64,000 bases of DNA from Pseudogymnoascus destructans (Eukaryota; Ascomycota; Leotiomycetes; Thelebolales; Thelebolaceae): positions 1 through 64,000 of the forward strand of contig NW_020167548.1 of assembly GCF_001641265.1 (NCBI RefSeq), given 5' to 3'. Positions 45,183-56,405 of the stretch are shown one piece after another (the first letter of the stretch is position 1; each line of letters opens with the position of its first letter). A program made the translations under genes and the position numbers. The notes under the pieces were generated by a model. The model did not search any database and had not been told where the DNA came from. It saw nothing but the letters and a program-made list of their open reading frames with translations.

Positions 45183-46466
45183 ATGGCTTATGCAGCTGAA
45201 GAAAAAGCTGCAATGGCAGCTCGAAATGATCCAGAACAAGACCAGGAATCCCTGGCAGAAGGAGCATCAATTCCAAGCTCTGCAAACCAAACCAATGAAC
45301 TTCATGATCCTAATTTCAAATCCGAAACCTTCCTTCACACTCTGGGCAAAACAGCTCAAGAGAGACATGAATTTATACTTGCAAATCGACATGAAAAGGC
45401 TGAATGGAATGTTGAAACCTTTGACGAATTTCAGAAACTATCTGTCGCCAACCAGAAAATGGCATGGACTTTGCACAAGAACATTGTTCGGGACTATTTG
45501 GCCCTAGCAGAGGACTCAAATTCGATACTGGCTGAAAAGGATGATGCCATTCTCCAGTTACAGGAACTGATCCAGAGCAACGAGCAAAAAATCACAGAGC
45601 AACAAACAATTCAGAAATATCTTGAAAAGCAAACCCAACAAGCTCTGAAGAATGAACCAGGACACCACTCTCACAGTCGACTGTCAGCTCGGATTCCAGA
45701 CCCTCCAATCCTCACAGATGGGATAGAGCCAGCATTTGAAGACTGGGTTGTGAAAATTCGCCTCAAGCTCGAAGCCAACATTGATCATTTTCCAACACAG
45801 ACTTTACAAATGAGCTACATTCAGAGTCGACTGGGAGGACTGGCAGTTCGACATGTCAATCCAAGGCTTCGACCAAACTCTACAAACAAATTGCAGACAG
45901 CAGAAGAAATTCTCAAACTTTTGGAAAAAGTCTTCAGTGATCCCGATCGAAGGCACACAGCTCAAACTGAGTATCGAAAGCTGTATCAGAGAAACAACAC
46001 CTTTGCAGTGTTCTGGGCTGAGTTCCAAAGGCTCACGACAGAGCTTGATTACTCTGAAGAAACTTTGCTGGATGACTTGCGCTTCAAAGTCAACCAACAG
46101 ATGCAGAAAGCCTTAGTGGCTGAAGTTGGAGCTACTACACTTTACGAGTTTGCAAAGAAATGCATGCTCATCGACCAGAACATTCAGCGGATCAAGGAAC
46201 AAGAAGACAAAAGGAAGCCAAAGTCATTTTCGAACAACATGGGCCAAACTCAAAATCAGGGCCAGGCACTTCGAACTTCAATCCCTCAACCTACAATGGA
46301 TTCGAACATGCAAAACAAGACGCAGAAGCTGTATCGACCACCGCATCAAGATCCAGCAAAAGAAATGCTCATGAAACTTGGGAAATGCTTCATATGCCGA
46401 CAAAATGGACATCGAGCTCGAGACTGTCCCCAGAAGCTCAAAGCTCTGAAAACGAATAGCCTCTAG
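45183..46466 (+). CDS. Gypsy-1 Gag
   Basis: An intact 427-residue capsid/nucleocapsid precursor that would form the particle packaging element RNA. A charged helical N-terminus (residues 1-150, Gln/Glu-rich, coiled-coil-like: ILQLQELIQSNEQKITEQQT) precedes the retrotransposon gag capsid core (FEDWVVKIRLKLEAN, YIQSRLGGLAVRHV, YRKLYQRNNTFAVFWAEFQR). It ends with a CCHC zinc knuckle CFICRQNGHRARDC near residues 402-417. The stop at 46464-46466 overlaps the start of the protease frame, which lies +1 relative to gag. Confidence 0.93.
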   Translation: MAYAAEEKAAMAARNDPEQDQESLAEGASIPSSANQTNELHDPNFKSETFLHTLGKTAQERHEFILANRHEKAEWNVETFDEFQKLSVANQKMAWTLHKNIVRDYLALAEDSNSILAEKDDAILQLQELIQSNEQKITEQQTIQKYLEKQTQQALKNEPGHHSHSRLSARIPDPPILTDGIEPAFEDWVVKIRLKLEANIDHFPTQTLQMSYIQSRLGGLAVRHVNPRLRPNSTNKLQTAEEILKLLEKVFSDPDRRHTAQTEYRKLYQRNNTFAVFWAEFQRLTTELDYSEETLLDDLRFKVNQQMQKALVAEVGATTLYEFAKKCMLIDQNIQRIKEQEDKRKPKSFSNNMGQTQNQGQALRTSIPQPTMDSNMQNKTQKLYRPPHQDPAKEMLMKLGKCFICRQNGHRARDCPQKLKALKTNSL

Positions 46467-49400
46467 ACAAGTCATCACTAGAGGCAGTGCAGCCAGAATT
46501 GCAGCTTCTTCCTCGAGATCCAGTTTTGATCCGGACACCCCTTTCTTAGCTACTTGTAGAATAGGAAAATACAAAGCTATTGTCCATGCATTGATCGATA
46601 CTGGTGCCACAGGTGGAAACTTTATTAATGCTGCTGATGCAGAAAGAATATGTGAAATCGAAGGGATAGCCAAAGAAATGCCTCCTCCGGAACCTGCTCC
46701 GAAAGTGGAAAAAACCAAAACCTTGCACCATAGCAATGATTGGCGCAGCACCATTTCAAATGCTCATGAAGCAAAGAGGAGCTCAAGTCTTTGCTATATC
46801 AATGAAGGACATAATCGAGCACAAGAACAAGACCAAAACTGAAGAAATTGACTCTCGACTGATCCTTCCGAAGGAATTTCATGAATTTTTGGATGTTTTT
46901 TCAAAAATGGCAGCAGACAAGCTACCTCCCCATCGACCTTCAGACCATCATATTGAACTCGAAGGTGATGCAAAGCTGGGATATGCACCACTCTGGAATA
47001 TGTCAAAGGAAGAACTTGATTTGGTCGAAGAATATGTCTTCGAGCACTTGCCAAAAGGGTTCATTGAAGCAAGCAAAGCCCCATACTCTTCACCCATTAT
47101 GTTTGTGAGAAAGCCAGGTGGTGGTCTTCGATTCTGTGTTGACTACAGGAAGCTAAATGCCATAACGAAAAAGGATCGATATCCCATACCACTCATTGAT
47201 GAAACGCTGGCCCAAGTCATAGGAGCAAAATATCTCACCAAACTGGACATTCGACATGCCTTCAATCGAATTCGAATGCAGACAGAAGAAGATGAAGACC
47301 TCACTACATTCAGAACTCGATTTGGATCCTACAAATACAAGGTCATGCCCTTCGGACTCACAAATGGTCCAGCAACATTCCAGAGGTACATGAATGAAAC
47401 CCTCATGGATTACCTCAACCAATTCGTCACCGCATACATGGATGACATTCTTATCTACAGTGCTACTCGAGCGGATCATACAGAGCACATAAGGAAAGTC
47501 CTACAGAAGCTTCGAGAAGCTGGACTGCAAGCAGATATCTCAAAATGTGAGTTTTTCGTCCAAGAAACCAAATTCCTAGGACTCATTGTGGGAGTCAATG
47601 GCATTCGCATGGACCCTGCAAAGGTTTCTACTATATTGGAATGGCGAACTCCAAAATCGCTCAGGGATATGCAAGCTTTCATTGGATTCTGCAATTTCTA
47701 TCAAAGGTTCATCCGAAATTACTCCAGCATCATGAGGCCATTGGTGAACCTTACCAGAAAGGATCAGATATTCGAATGGACTCATGCATGCCAAACTGCA
47801 TTTGAGCTGTTGAAACAAACAGTCACAGAAGCTCCTGTCTTGAGGCATTTCGATAGAAACAAGACAGCCTATGTCGAAGCAGATTCCTCAGACTTCATCT
47901 CATCAGGAGTCTTGTCACAAAAAGATGATCAAGGGGTTCTACATCCAGTGGCATACTTCTCGAAAAAGCTAGCACCTGCAGAATGCAATTACGAGATATA
48001 TGACAAGGAATTGCTTGCAATCATCAGATGTTTCGAAGCATGGAGACCAGAACTTGAAGGGACAGATTTTCCAGTTCAAGTCTTGTCTGATCACAAAAGC
48101 TTGGAATACTTCATGTCCACCAAGAAGCTGACAAGAAGACAAGCTCGATGGGCTGAATTACTCTCTCGATACAACTTCCAGATCATCTATAGGCCTGGGA
48201 AGCAAAATGGAAAAGCAGATGCTTTGACTCGAAGGCCTGGTGACAGACCAGAAGGCAATGATGAGGATGATCGACAAAAGCAACAGCTTCAGGTGTTGCT
48301 ACCACCTTCGAGGCTACATCCAGACATTCTGAAACTCAAAGAACAAGGCCAAACAGCTCAGCTAGCTCCAGTGGAAACTCATATCAGAGAAATGACAATT
48401 CTTGAGAAAATCCAAAAGTCTCAACTGGAAGACAAATTCTGCAAGGCTACACTACAGAAGCTTGAGAATGGTGATCGAACAAGCAAAGAGGTTGCATTGG
48501 CTTATTGCGAACTCAAAAACGGCATACTAGAATATCAAAATCGAGTTTGGGTGCCAGAAACCATTCAGGTGGACTTGTTGAGAGAAGTTCATGAACAACC
48601 TTCTATGGGACATCCAGGAGCTGGAAAGATGCTGCGAGTCATGAAACAGCACTATTACTGGCCAAACATGGACAAAACAATAATTCGATATATCAAAAAC
48701 TGCCATAGTTGTCGAAGATCGAAACCATCTTGAGATTCCTACAATGGACTTCTACAACCAATCCCTATTGACAGTCGACCATGGATGGATATATCAATGG
48801 ATTTCGTGACAGGATTACCACTCTGTGAAGGGAACAATGCTATCTTGGTTGTTGCATGCAGGTTGACGAAAGAAAGACATTTCATTCCGTGTTTCGCTGG
48901 GCAAGAAGGGACTACTGCAGAAGCTACAGCACAGCTCTTACTTCGACATGTATGGAAGCACCATGGTCTACCAAACTCGATAATATCAGACAGAGGTCCT
49001 CAGTTCATTGCAGAAGTCTGGAGTTTGCTCTGCAAAATTTGGAAAATTTCAGCCAAACTTTCAACTGCCTTCCACCCAGAAACAGATGGACAGACTGAGC
49101 GATTCAATGCAGAGCTCGAACGCTACTTGCGAGCTCATGTGAACTATCTTCAAGACAATTGGGTTTCATACTTGTGCATGGCGGAGTTTGCTGTCAACAG
49201 TTTGCCATCAGATGCAACCAAGACAAGTGCATTTTTTGCGAACAAGGGCTATGAACCAAGAATGAGCTTCGATACAGAGCAGCAAGCATATCACGAAGCC
49301 AAACAAGAGCACAAGAACATAGCTCAGACCATGGCAAAGGTTTGGGAGTTTCTGCAGGATGAAATCACGCTCTCGCAAGCAAAAATGGAACATTTCGCGA

Positions 49401-49885
49401 ACAAGAAAAGGAAACCTGCACCACGCTATCAAGTGGGAGATAGAGTATGGCTTTCAACTCGAAATATAAAGACACAGAGGCCATCAAAGAAGCTAGACCA
49501 CAAGCAAGTGGGACCTTTTGAAATTCTAGAGCGAATTGGGCAAGTTGCATATCGGCTCAAACTTCCAAACAGCATGAAGATTCATCCAGTATTTCATGCC
49601 AATCTATTAAGACTTGACTCGAATGATGCAATCGAAGGGCAGCAACAGGAGCCAGAGCCTCCAGTCATTGTCAATGGCGAAGAGGAGTGGGAAGTGGACG
49701 AAATCCTCGACTCAAAAGTTATTCGAAAGAAGCTTTTCTACAAGGCAGCTTGGAAGAACTATCCACCAGATGAGACATGGTATACTGCAGAGAGCTTTGA
49801 AAATTCTCCAGAAGTTACCCAAGCATATCACAGAAAACACCCTCAGAAACCAAAATCAGAGCTGGAGACAATTGTTTTTTTTTGA
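46465..49885 (+). pseudogene. Gypsy-1 Pol (protease, RT, RNase H, integrase, chromodomain), one frameshift and one TGA
   Basis: Copies the element and inserts it. From the start: aspartic protease LIDTGATGGN; a shift of frame in the A6 run near 46709-46714; reverse transcriptase with FGLTNGPATFQRYMNE and YMDDILIY (about 47437); RNase H with EADSSD and DKELLAI; integrase zinc domain (H..H, CHSCRR); a TGA at 48731-48733; integrase core (MDFVTG, SDRGPQF, then PETDGQTERF). The 3' end is a chromodomain (EWEVDEILDSK...YKAAWKNYPPDETWY). The frame is the same on both sides of the TGA, and Arg (CGA) is the expected codon. Otherwise it is open, so this copy is only lightly damaged. The A-run shift could be a sequencing error. 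Confidence 0.9.
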
Positions 49886-49935
49886 AAATGGGATTTCTTG
49901 ATCAGGAGATCAACTCTGGAGTAGGGGGGGGGTAG

Positions 49936-50188
49936 TGTTACGATATCAAGTGCGCCTTGCAGCTCGAGTGGGGGTTCAGGGGTGTGGGGAGCTTTCCGGG
50001 GTTGGAGCGAAGTTTTCAGTTGTGGAGTGAATTCTCAGAACTGGTCTCGCTAAAGAGAATTCACTCCACAATAGCTGTATATAGATCGAGCCACTGCTCG
50101 AGTGCTCCTCTTCTCTTTCCTTTCTTCTCTAGATTGAGTTTAATTCATAATACCCAACTGGCGCCCTATGCCTTGGTGAACCGTGACA
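49936..50188 (+). repeat. Gypsy-1 3' LTR
   Basis: 253 bp, identical to the 5' LTR except CCGGGG for CCAGGG, a CpG-site transition. Confidence 0.95.
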
Positions 50189-50253
50189 GTTGTAAGCCAA
50201 CATTTGAGTATTCCGCTTCGCCCACTTCCTCTTGTTTTTACCTTACAACAACA

Positions 50254-51111
50254 ATGCCAGCAACCCTCCCGCCCGAGACCGGTAAGTGGCCCCTCCCCGT
50301 CCGTTTGTTTATGATACTGATAGATTGTATAGTATCCTCCAATCCAAAGAACGAGTAGGTGATGGGAGCGCGTTGGCGCGGTGTTGATAACTTGTGCTGG
50401 GCTGACAGAATCACAGATTCCAAATTTGAAGATGCCGGTTCCCACCCCCTCCGGGGCTCTTACTGTCGCCTTCCGTGTGCTCTGTTTGCGCTGCCTTCAG
50501 GCCAAAGCCCGTGGGATCCAGTCCCACGACTGCGTCTGGTTATCGACCAGTTCAAAGTGTGGGTACTGCATGTCGCAGCACTCGCCTTGCGTCCCGGTAG
50601 GTTTTCTTGTGGGGTTCGGAGTTTGGTTTGGTTGGCCGTTGCTGACTTTGGTGAAAGCTGCCCTGGTTCCTTGGGGAAGAGTTTGCGGCCCTCCTGGCCG
50701 CCGAAGAGGCCACCCCCCTCATCCCCGCCGACGTCGTCGCCGCCGCCACCGAGGCCAATCAGGTGGCCCTCCTGGCTGCCCAGAGCGTGCCAAAGTTCCG
50801 CTCCGAGGCAGAGCGTGACCTCTACGAGGAGGCACGCGCCACTCGGGCTGCCCTCGAGTTGGGGCTGGCCGTGAGTAGACCCCCTTCCCCTCGTGACTCG
50901 GTGTGGTTCCGATGCTGACTCTGGGCAGCAAATTCAGTCGTCGCTGCACCGTCTCCGGACGGAACAGGAGAGCGTTCCTGCTCTCTTGGGGGAGTTGGTG
51001 GCTGCTGTGGGCAAACTGCCCACCGCTGCCGCTCCCGTGGTCGCTCTGACTCGGGGTGATGGAAGGAGGGAGGGGGAGGATGGGGAAGTTGGGGCGGTCT
51101 ATGGGGCCTAG
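50254..51111 (+). CDS. Antisense accessory gene of gypsy-C: six-Cys cluster plus Ala/Glu-rich helix
   Basis: Lies between the chromodomain end of gypsy-C pol and that element's 3' LTR, on the strand opposite to the element. Exons are 50254-50281, 50409-50596, 50658-50870 and 50929-51111. Introns have GTAAGT, GTAGGT and GTGAGT donors, GCTGAC branch points and AG acceptors. The exons sum to 612 bp, 203 residues, with no stop. The cysteine cluster (residues about 30-65) reads CLRC, twelve residues, C, eight, CGYC, six, C (C-x2-C-x12-C-x8-C-x2-C-x6-C), a likely zinc module resembling DUF3716. Residues about 66-165 are Ala/Glu/Leu-rich helix (EEFAALLAAEEATPLIPADV; SEAERDLYEEARATRAALEL). The end is acidic. 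The intact frame contrasts with the ruined pol next to it. I know no function; DNA or RNA binding is a guess. Confidence 0.72.
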
Positions 51112-51284
51112 GTGGGGGAAGACCTTGTGTCGGAGGGGACTCGGGCCTGGCCCTTCGCGTGGGGTCACTTCGACCCTTCGTCTCTCATGGTGGTAGCCGC
51201 TTGTTGCGACGCCGGTGAGACGTTTGGGAAGGGTGGCTCCCGCAAGGGTTACGGTGGTGAGTGCGCCCTGGCTCGGAGGGTATT

Positions 51285-53953
51285 TTAGTTTAGAGTCGCA
51301 GACAGCAACGACTCTGTTTCTTCCACTTTGTCTTTCCCTCCGTGATCGTAGTTTTGTTCCTTTCCCGTCTCCCCTGCCATAACCCCTCCGAGTAGTTCTT
51401 GAGGTGGACATGGTAAATCTGGGTATTCCGTATGAAACTCTCTGAGTTTCTGGGGAGAGTTCATGAAGTTTGATGCTGGGTACCACTCCGGGTCCAGATC
51501 GTATCTGACCCAACTAACCCTGTATTGTAGTTGCTTCCGGTGGAGCCTTACGGCGAGGATCTTTCCCACTTCCCATTCCTCTACGCCGTCTATCACTTCG
51601 CTGCTAGGCTCAGGCGGATCCTGACCAGGTAGGGGATTGTTCGGATCCTTCATGAGTACGTCTGGTGAGAACACATCGTGTATTTGCGAACCGGTAGGTA
51701 GTTCCAATCGAAATACGTGCCCAATCCGTTCCAACACCATATATGGTCCGACCCATTGTTGGCCCAGCTTGCGGCTAGGATGAGAGTTTTTCAAATTTTT
51801 GGTCGATAGGTACACTCTATCTCCTACGTCCCAGTCGATGGCCCTTCGGCGTCGATTCGCGTGCTTAGATATTTCCTCTTGTGCCTTTGTCATGTTTTCC
51901 TTTGCGTGGACCCATGCGGTATGCATTCGGTCTGCCACCGCCTTGGCTTCCTCTCGGTTTAGGGTCTCCCGGGGTTGGTGCCTTTCGGAGTGTTCCAATC
52001 CCAACTTGTACGCGGATCGGTTCCATACTTGAGTCGGTAGGGGGTCATGCCAATGGATGCGTGGGGGAGTGTCATTTGCACGCGGTCCATTATGGGGATT
52101 AGTTTGCTCCAGTTATCCTGATAATGGGATACGAAGGGCTCAGTCTCTGAACGATGTATCGGTTCATGATTACCGTCTGCCCGTCAGTCTGCTTATGATA
52201 GGCAGTCGACAGCTTAACCTTAACGCCGATAATTCGACAGAACTCTTGCCAAAAGGATGATAAGAATTGGGGTCCGCGGTTGCTTACAATTGACTCCGGA
52301 GTGTGTCCGAATCGGTATATCCATTCGATGAACAATTGCGCCATCTGGCGGGCAGTTGTGGTTTTGTAGCAAGGTATTGTCACCGAACTCTTTCTGAGTC
52401 AGTCCATAAACACTAAGATGCTATCGTATCCATGCTTGTCCCTTGGGAACTCCTTGAAGTCCATGGTGAGGTGTTGCATAGGGTATTCGGGTACGGGTAA
52501 GGGTGTAGAAATCCTTATTGCTTAGTGACATTGGTGTGAGAAAGCCGGCATGTCACGCAGTTTCGTACATACCGCAAACAGTCCGCTTCCATCCCGACCC
52601 AATGATACTTTGGGGTGAGCAATTGGTAGGTTTTACTGCCACTTGGATGTGCTGACGACACTTGATCATGCGCTTCCCGGATCAGTTTCATACATAGGTC
52701 AGTGTGGCGATTCACACATACAGGAGGAGCTGGTCGTTCATCGCGAATCCGTCCGGTAGGGGTTGTTTCGCGCGAGTCTCAGTGAACGACTTCCGATTGT
52801 CCGCACATAGCGCCTCTATTAAATTGAAGGGCACCTGGGGCTTGGGGGTGTCCATCGAATTAATGGATGCTATGTAGCTCTCGGCGAGTTCGGAGCTGAT
52901 TCGGGGGTGTAGGCGGCTTGGACCTAACAATACCCTCGCCCTACTATCAAGTTTGACTTTCTGCTGCGTTACCAAGTCCTGGTCTCTTCGGCTCAGAATA
53001 TTAGCCTTCTGGTTATTTTTGCCCGCGGTGTACGTAATGCAGAAGTTGAAGTCGGAGAGTAGCTCCATCCATCGAACCTGCTTCGCGGTGAGAACCTTGG
53101 TAGACATGAAATATTCCAGCGAACGGTGGTCAGTGTACACGTCGACTCGGTGGCACACCGAAGCCAACTCGGGCCTCCATTTTCCGAAGGCCTTTACTAT
53201 TGCGAATAGTTCCTTGTCGTGGATCTCCCAATTGATCTCATGTCCGGATAGGACATGACTGTAAAAGCTTACAGGGTACCATCGCTTGTCAGGGTGTCTT
53301 GAGACAGGACACCAGCTACCACTCCATCAGAGGAGTCGGTCTCCAGCTTCGTAGGCAATTCGGGGTTGAAGTGGTGAAGTGCCTGTACCACTAAAAGTTG
53401 TCGTCGCAATTCCTCGAACGCATCCTCACATTTGTCTGTCCACCGGAACGGCTCCGAGGGGCTAGTGATGGTGGTGAGGGGCTTTGCTATTTTGCCAAAA
53501 TTACGAATGAATTGTCTATAGAAGCCACAGAATCCCAGGTAGGACTTAAACACCCGTAACAGTGGTTGGTCGGATCCAGTTACGAAGGGGTTCAATTTTG
53601 TCAGGGTCCGCTTCGACACCGGAGGTAGTGAGAACATAACCCAAGTATTTTGTCCTGGTGACGTTGAACTCGCATTTGTTCAAATCGGCTTGGAGTCCAG
53701 CTTCTCGGAGACGCTGTAGGACCTTATGCATATTCTCTATGTGTTCCGTAGGGTCCTCTGAATAGATTAGGATGTCATCTAGGTATGCGGTACAGAAGTC
53801 GTCTAAGTATTGCATCAGGACGTCATTCATATACCGCTGATAGGTTGCGGGACCGTTCGTCAGTCCAAATGGCAGCACTTTGCACTTATAGGATCCATAG
53901 CGAGTCCGAAAGGTCGTGTACTCTTCCGAGTCGGGGTGCATCTGTATACGATG
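51285..53953 (-). pseudogene. Gypsy-C Pol, middle and C-terminal part
   Basis: Broken minus-strand pol. Right to left: RT core HRIQMHPDSEEYTTFRTRYG, FGLTNGPATYQRYM and YLDDILIY (about 53780); RNase H (LETDSSDGVVAG, DHRSLEYFMS); integrase zinc domain (HDQVSSAHPSG...CVTCR, 52515-52715); integrase core around SNRGPQFLSSFW, where the usual catalytic Asp of SDRGPQF is Asn; and KQTDGQT. The last frame (51285-52004) is open for 239 codons and ends with a chromodomain-like segment EWEVGKILAVRLHRKQLQYR. Several frame changes and stops separate the pieces. The RT continues, after gypsy-2, at 60728. Confidence 0.88.
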
Positions 53954-53958
53954 GAAGG

Positions 53959-54347
53959 TGTTACGATGGAACAAGAAGGCTGGCCAACTACAGGACAGGA
54001 AGGAGGGAGGTCGCATGAGACCGGCCCTGGTACCTGGAGGGGCAGCGGGGAATAGTAGTTCCGAAAGTATCACGTGACGGACTCGCAGGATGATGAGAAG
54101 AATCCTAAGAGTCCAGGACTCCGAGGACTCGAGTGAGTTCCCAGGAGTCCACTAGGCACGACGCCACTATATAAGTAGATAGTTAGTTCTTAGATAGGGG
54201 CTTCGTGCTCAACTCAATACAGTATTTGTTATATACTAGTAACGTGTTACTTGAAGCCTTTGTGTCCAATCCCCTGCCTCCTCTGATAAGTAAACCTTTA
54301 CGCAAGAGAACCTCTGTGTCTTCTATCGTTTAGAAGTCAGCGTTACA
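53959..54347 (+). repeat. Gypsy-2 5' LTR
   Basis: TGTTACGATGG...GTCAGCGTTACA, with a TATA box CTATATAAG near 54166 and GTGCTCAA at 54205-54212, which is complementary to TTGAGCAC at 54350-54357 just after the LTR (possible short self-primer). Confidence 0.95.
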
Positions 54348-54393
54348 CTTTGAGCACCACTTCTACGAGGCACTGGCTCATACACAAAGCAAC

Positions 54394-56328
54394 ATGTCTG
54401 TCGTCAGTTCGAAGGGGAAAACCCCCACGCCAACTTCGTCTCAGAGGTCTAAGCCTGAGAATGAAGAGATGCCCGACGCACCCACCGTCAACAAACTCAA
54501 GGAAACTCTACGCGTCAAGTTGCCCGACACTTACTCTGGCAACCGAAAGGAACTTGAGGTGTTTTTGCTACAGGTCGAACTGTACCAGCACTTCAATGAC
54601 GAGAAGTTTCCCACCCAGGAGAGCTATGCCCTGTGGACTGCATCCTACCTTAGGGGGGAAGCCCTGCGATGGGTCGAACCATTCCTCAAGGATTATTTCA
54701 AATATGAAAGTACCAATGGAAGCATGGCAACTACCCAAGGCATGTTTGGCGGTTGGAAAGGATTCTCTAAGGAAATCCGTCGCATGTTCAGCGATATCGA
54801 TGAGATCAAGACTGCGGAAGACCATCTGTATGCACTAAAACAGACTGGCAGCACTCTCACGTATGCCACGGAGTTCCAGAGATACGGCAATCAGACCGGC
54901 TGGAATACCAACGCACTCATCAGCCACTATCGCCGTGGGCTGAAGAGTAACGTCCGAATGGAACTTGCACGCATGGAAACTCAACCAACGGATATGGTGT
55001 CTCTCATCGAGCACACCGTCCGAATCGACAACCGGATGTATGAATTCCAGAAGGAACGTCGAACCTACGACAACCCAAAGAAGTACAACAGGTACCGAGG
55101 GAACGAAGGCCGAAGACGGGGCAACCACCCACGAGACAATCGTTGGTCAGACCCTATGGAACTTGATGCCACATTCAAAACCGGACGACCCCATGACCCA
55201 AAGAAGGAGAGACAAGTTAAGGAACGACTCTGTTTCAACTGCGACAAACCTGGCCACATGGCCCGGGACTGCAGGCAGTCAAAGAAAGGGGACGGTGGAA
55301 GGAAGTTCGGCAAGCAACTTAACGCCACCTGGACAGGACAGTTGAACGCAACGTTTGTGAGCAAACAGGACTGGGGAATAAACGGCGAAAGCATCCCAGA
55401 AGACGAAAGCTCAGACGAAGGGTCGGAGGCGGAATTGTTCACCGTCTCGGAACAGGAGACCTTCGACGAACTCGCACCCACAGGTCCAATGAGTCCTCGG
55501 TGCAAGGATGTAGTAAAATGCATGGCCAGACACGCCCATGAAAAGATTAGGAACGCGAGAGACGAACCTAACAGCCGGAGGAGGATCCCTACGCTTAAAG
55601 GAATCTACACAAACCTACTGCAGGGATTACCACAAGAATGTCTAGTGGATGACTGCAAGGACGACCTCTGGAGATACTACGACCAACTAACGAATACCCG
55701 CAGGCTGCTTGGCACGTCCCCAGACATAGCTAAGTTGGAAGCCCAAGAAGCGGAAGAACTGGAGAAGGATGTCGAGCATATGGCTAAACTGAAGAATATG
55801 AAAAGCATCAAACTTTACTACCAGGACCGCAGGAGAACCCTGGAGAAGTAAGACGAGAAAGCCAGAGATATGCTCCGACGGGAAAATGCGAGACCCACTC
55901 CACGCATCGAAAGGAGAGCCATGGAGCAACTAGACACGTTCTCCATGCCTCCGAAGGAAGATAGTGCATGGGTGAGAGGACAGCGGGAACTATCAACGAC
56001 AGACGCAACAGAGACTGATCATCCCTGGCACGCGTATGTCTACTGGGAGTATTGCAGCGAAGATGACTGCAAGCTCCACTGGAAAAAGAAACACCAGAAT
56101 CAGTTGTTTCCCCGATCCTCGCCCGGGATACACTTCAGAGACGCAGAGCAAGTTCACGCCCTCAGGCGAAGCCAGTCTGAAGGGGACTTGCCTATCAAAA
56201 GCGAACAGGTATACGAAAGATATCCACACCTGCTGAACGACGCAGCAGAGACAGGGAGACGATCTCCCCCAGGACCTCCATTGGAAGCGGATGAATACTA
56301 TCCCTCCTCGGACGAGTCAAAAAACTAG
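54394..56328 (+). pseudogene. Gypsy-2 Gag, one internal stop
   Basis: Frames 54394-55851 and 55870-56328 are the same frame separated by one TAA (55849-55851), together about 644 residues. The first part has a capsid-type region (VFLLQVELYQHFNDEKFPTQ, ALRWVEPFLKDY, YATEFQRYGNQTGWN, LIEHTVRIDNRMYEF) and a CCHC knuckle CFNCDKPGHMARDC near residue 280. The second part is an extension (WHAYVYWEYCSEDDCKLHWK) that I do not recognise outside such elements. Codon before and after the stop read naturally, so it is a point nonsense rather than the true gag end, or else the normal gag end followed by a separate frame. Confidence 0.85.
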
Positions 56329-56405
56329 GAGTCCTCGACGGTAGGCCACCGGCGAGCGACACGAAGAGGCCTAGTACAGACCAGCTATGCGCCACGACGG
56401 GCAGC

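Larger units (their letters stand above)
44578..50188 (+). mobile_element. Gypsy-1: full-length chromodomain Ty3/gypsy retrotransposon
   Basis: The 5,611-bp element has 253-bp LTRs (44578-44830, 49936-50188) differing at one base, flanked by GTTGT (44573-44577 and 50189-50193). It contains gag, then protease-RT-RNase H-integrase ending in a chromodomain, and a polypurine tract (GTAGGGGGGGGG) just before the 3' LTR. Near-identical LTRs mean a recent insertion, into gypsy-C. Confidence 0.97.
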
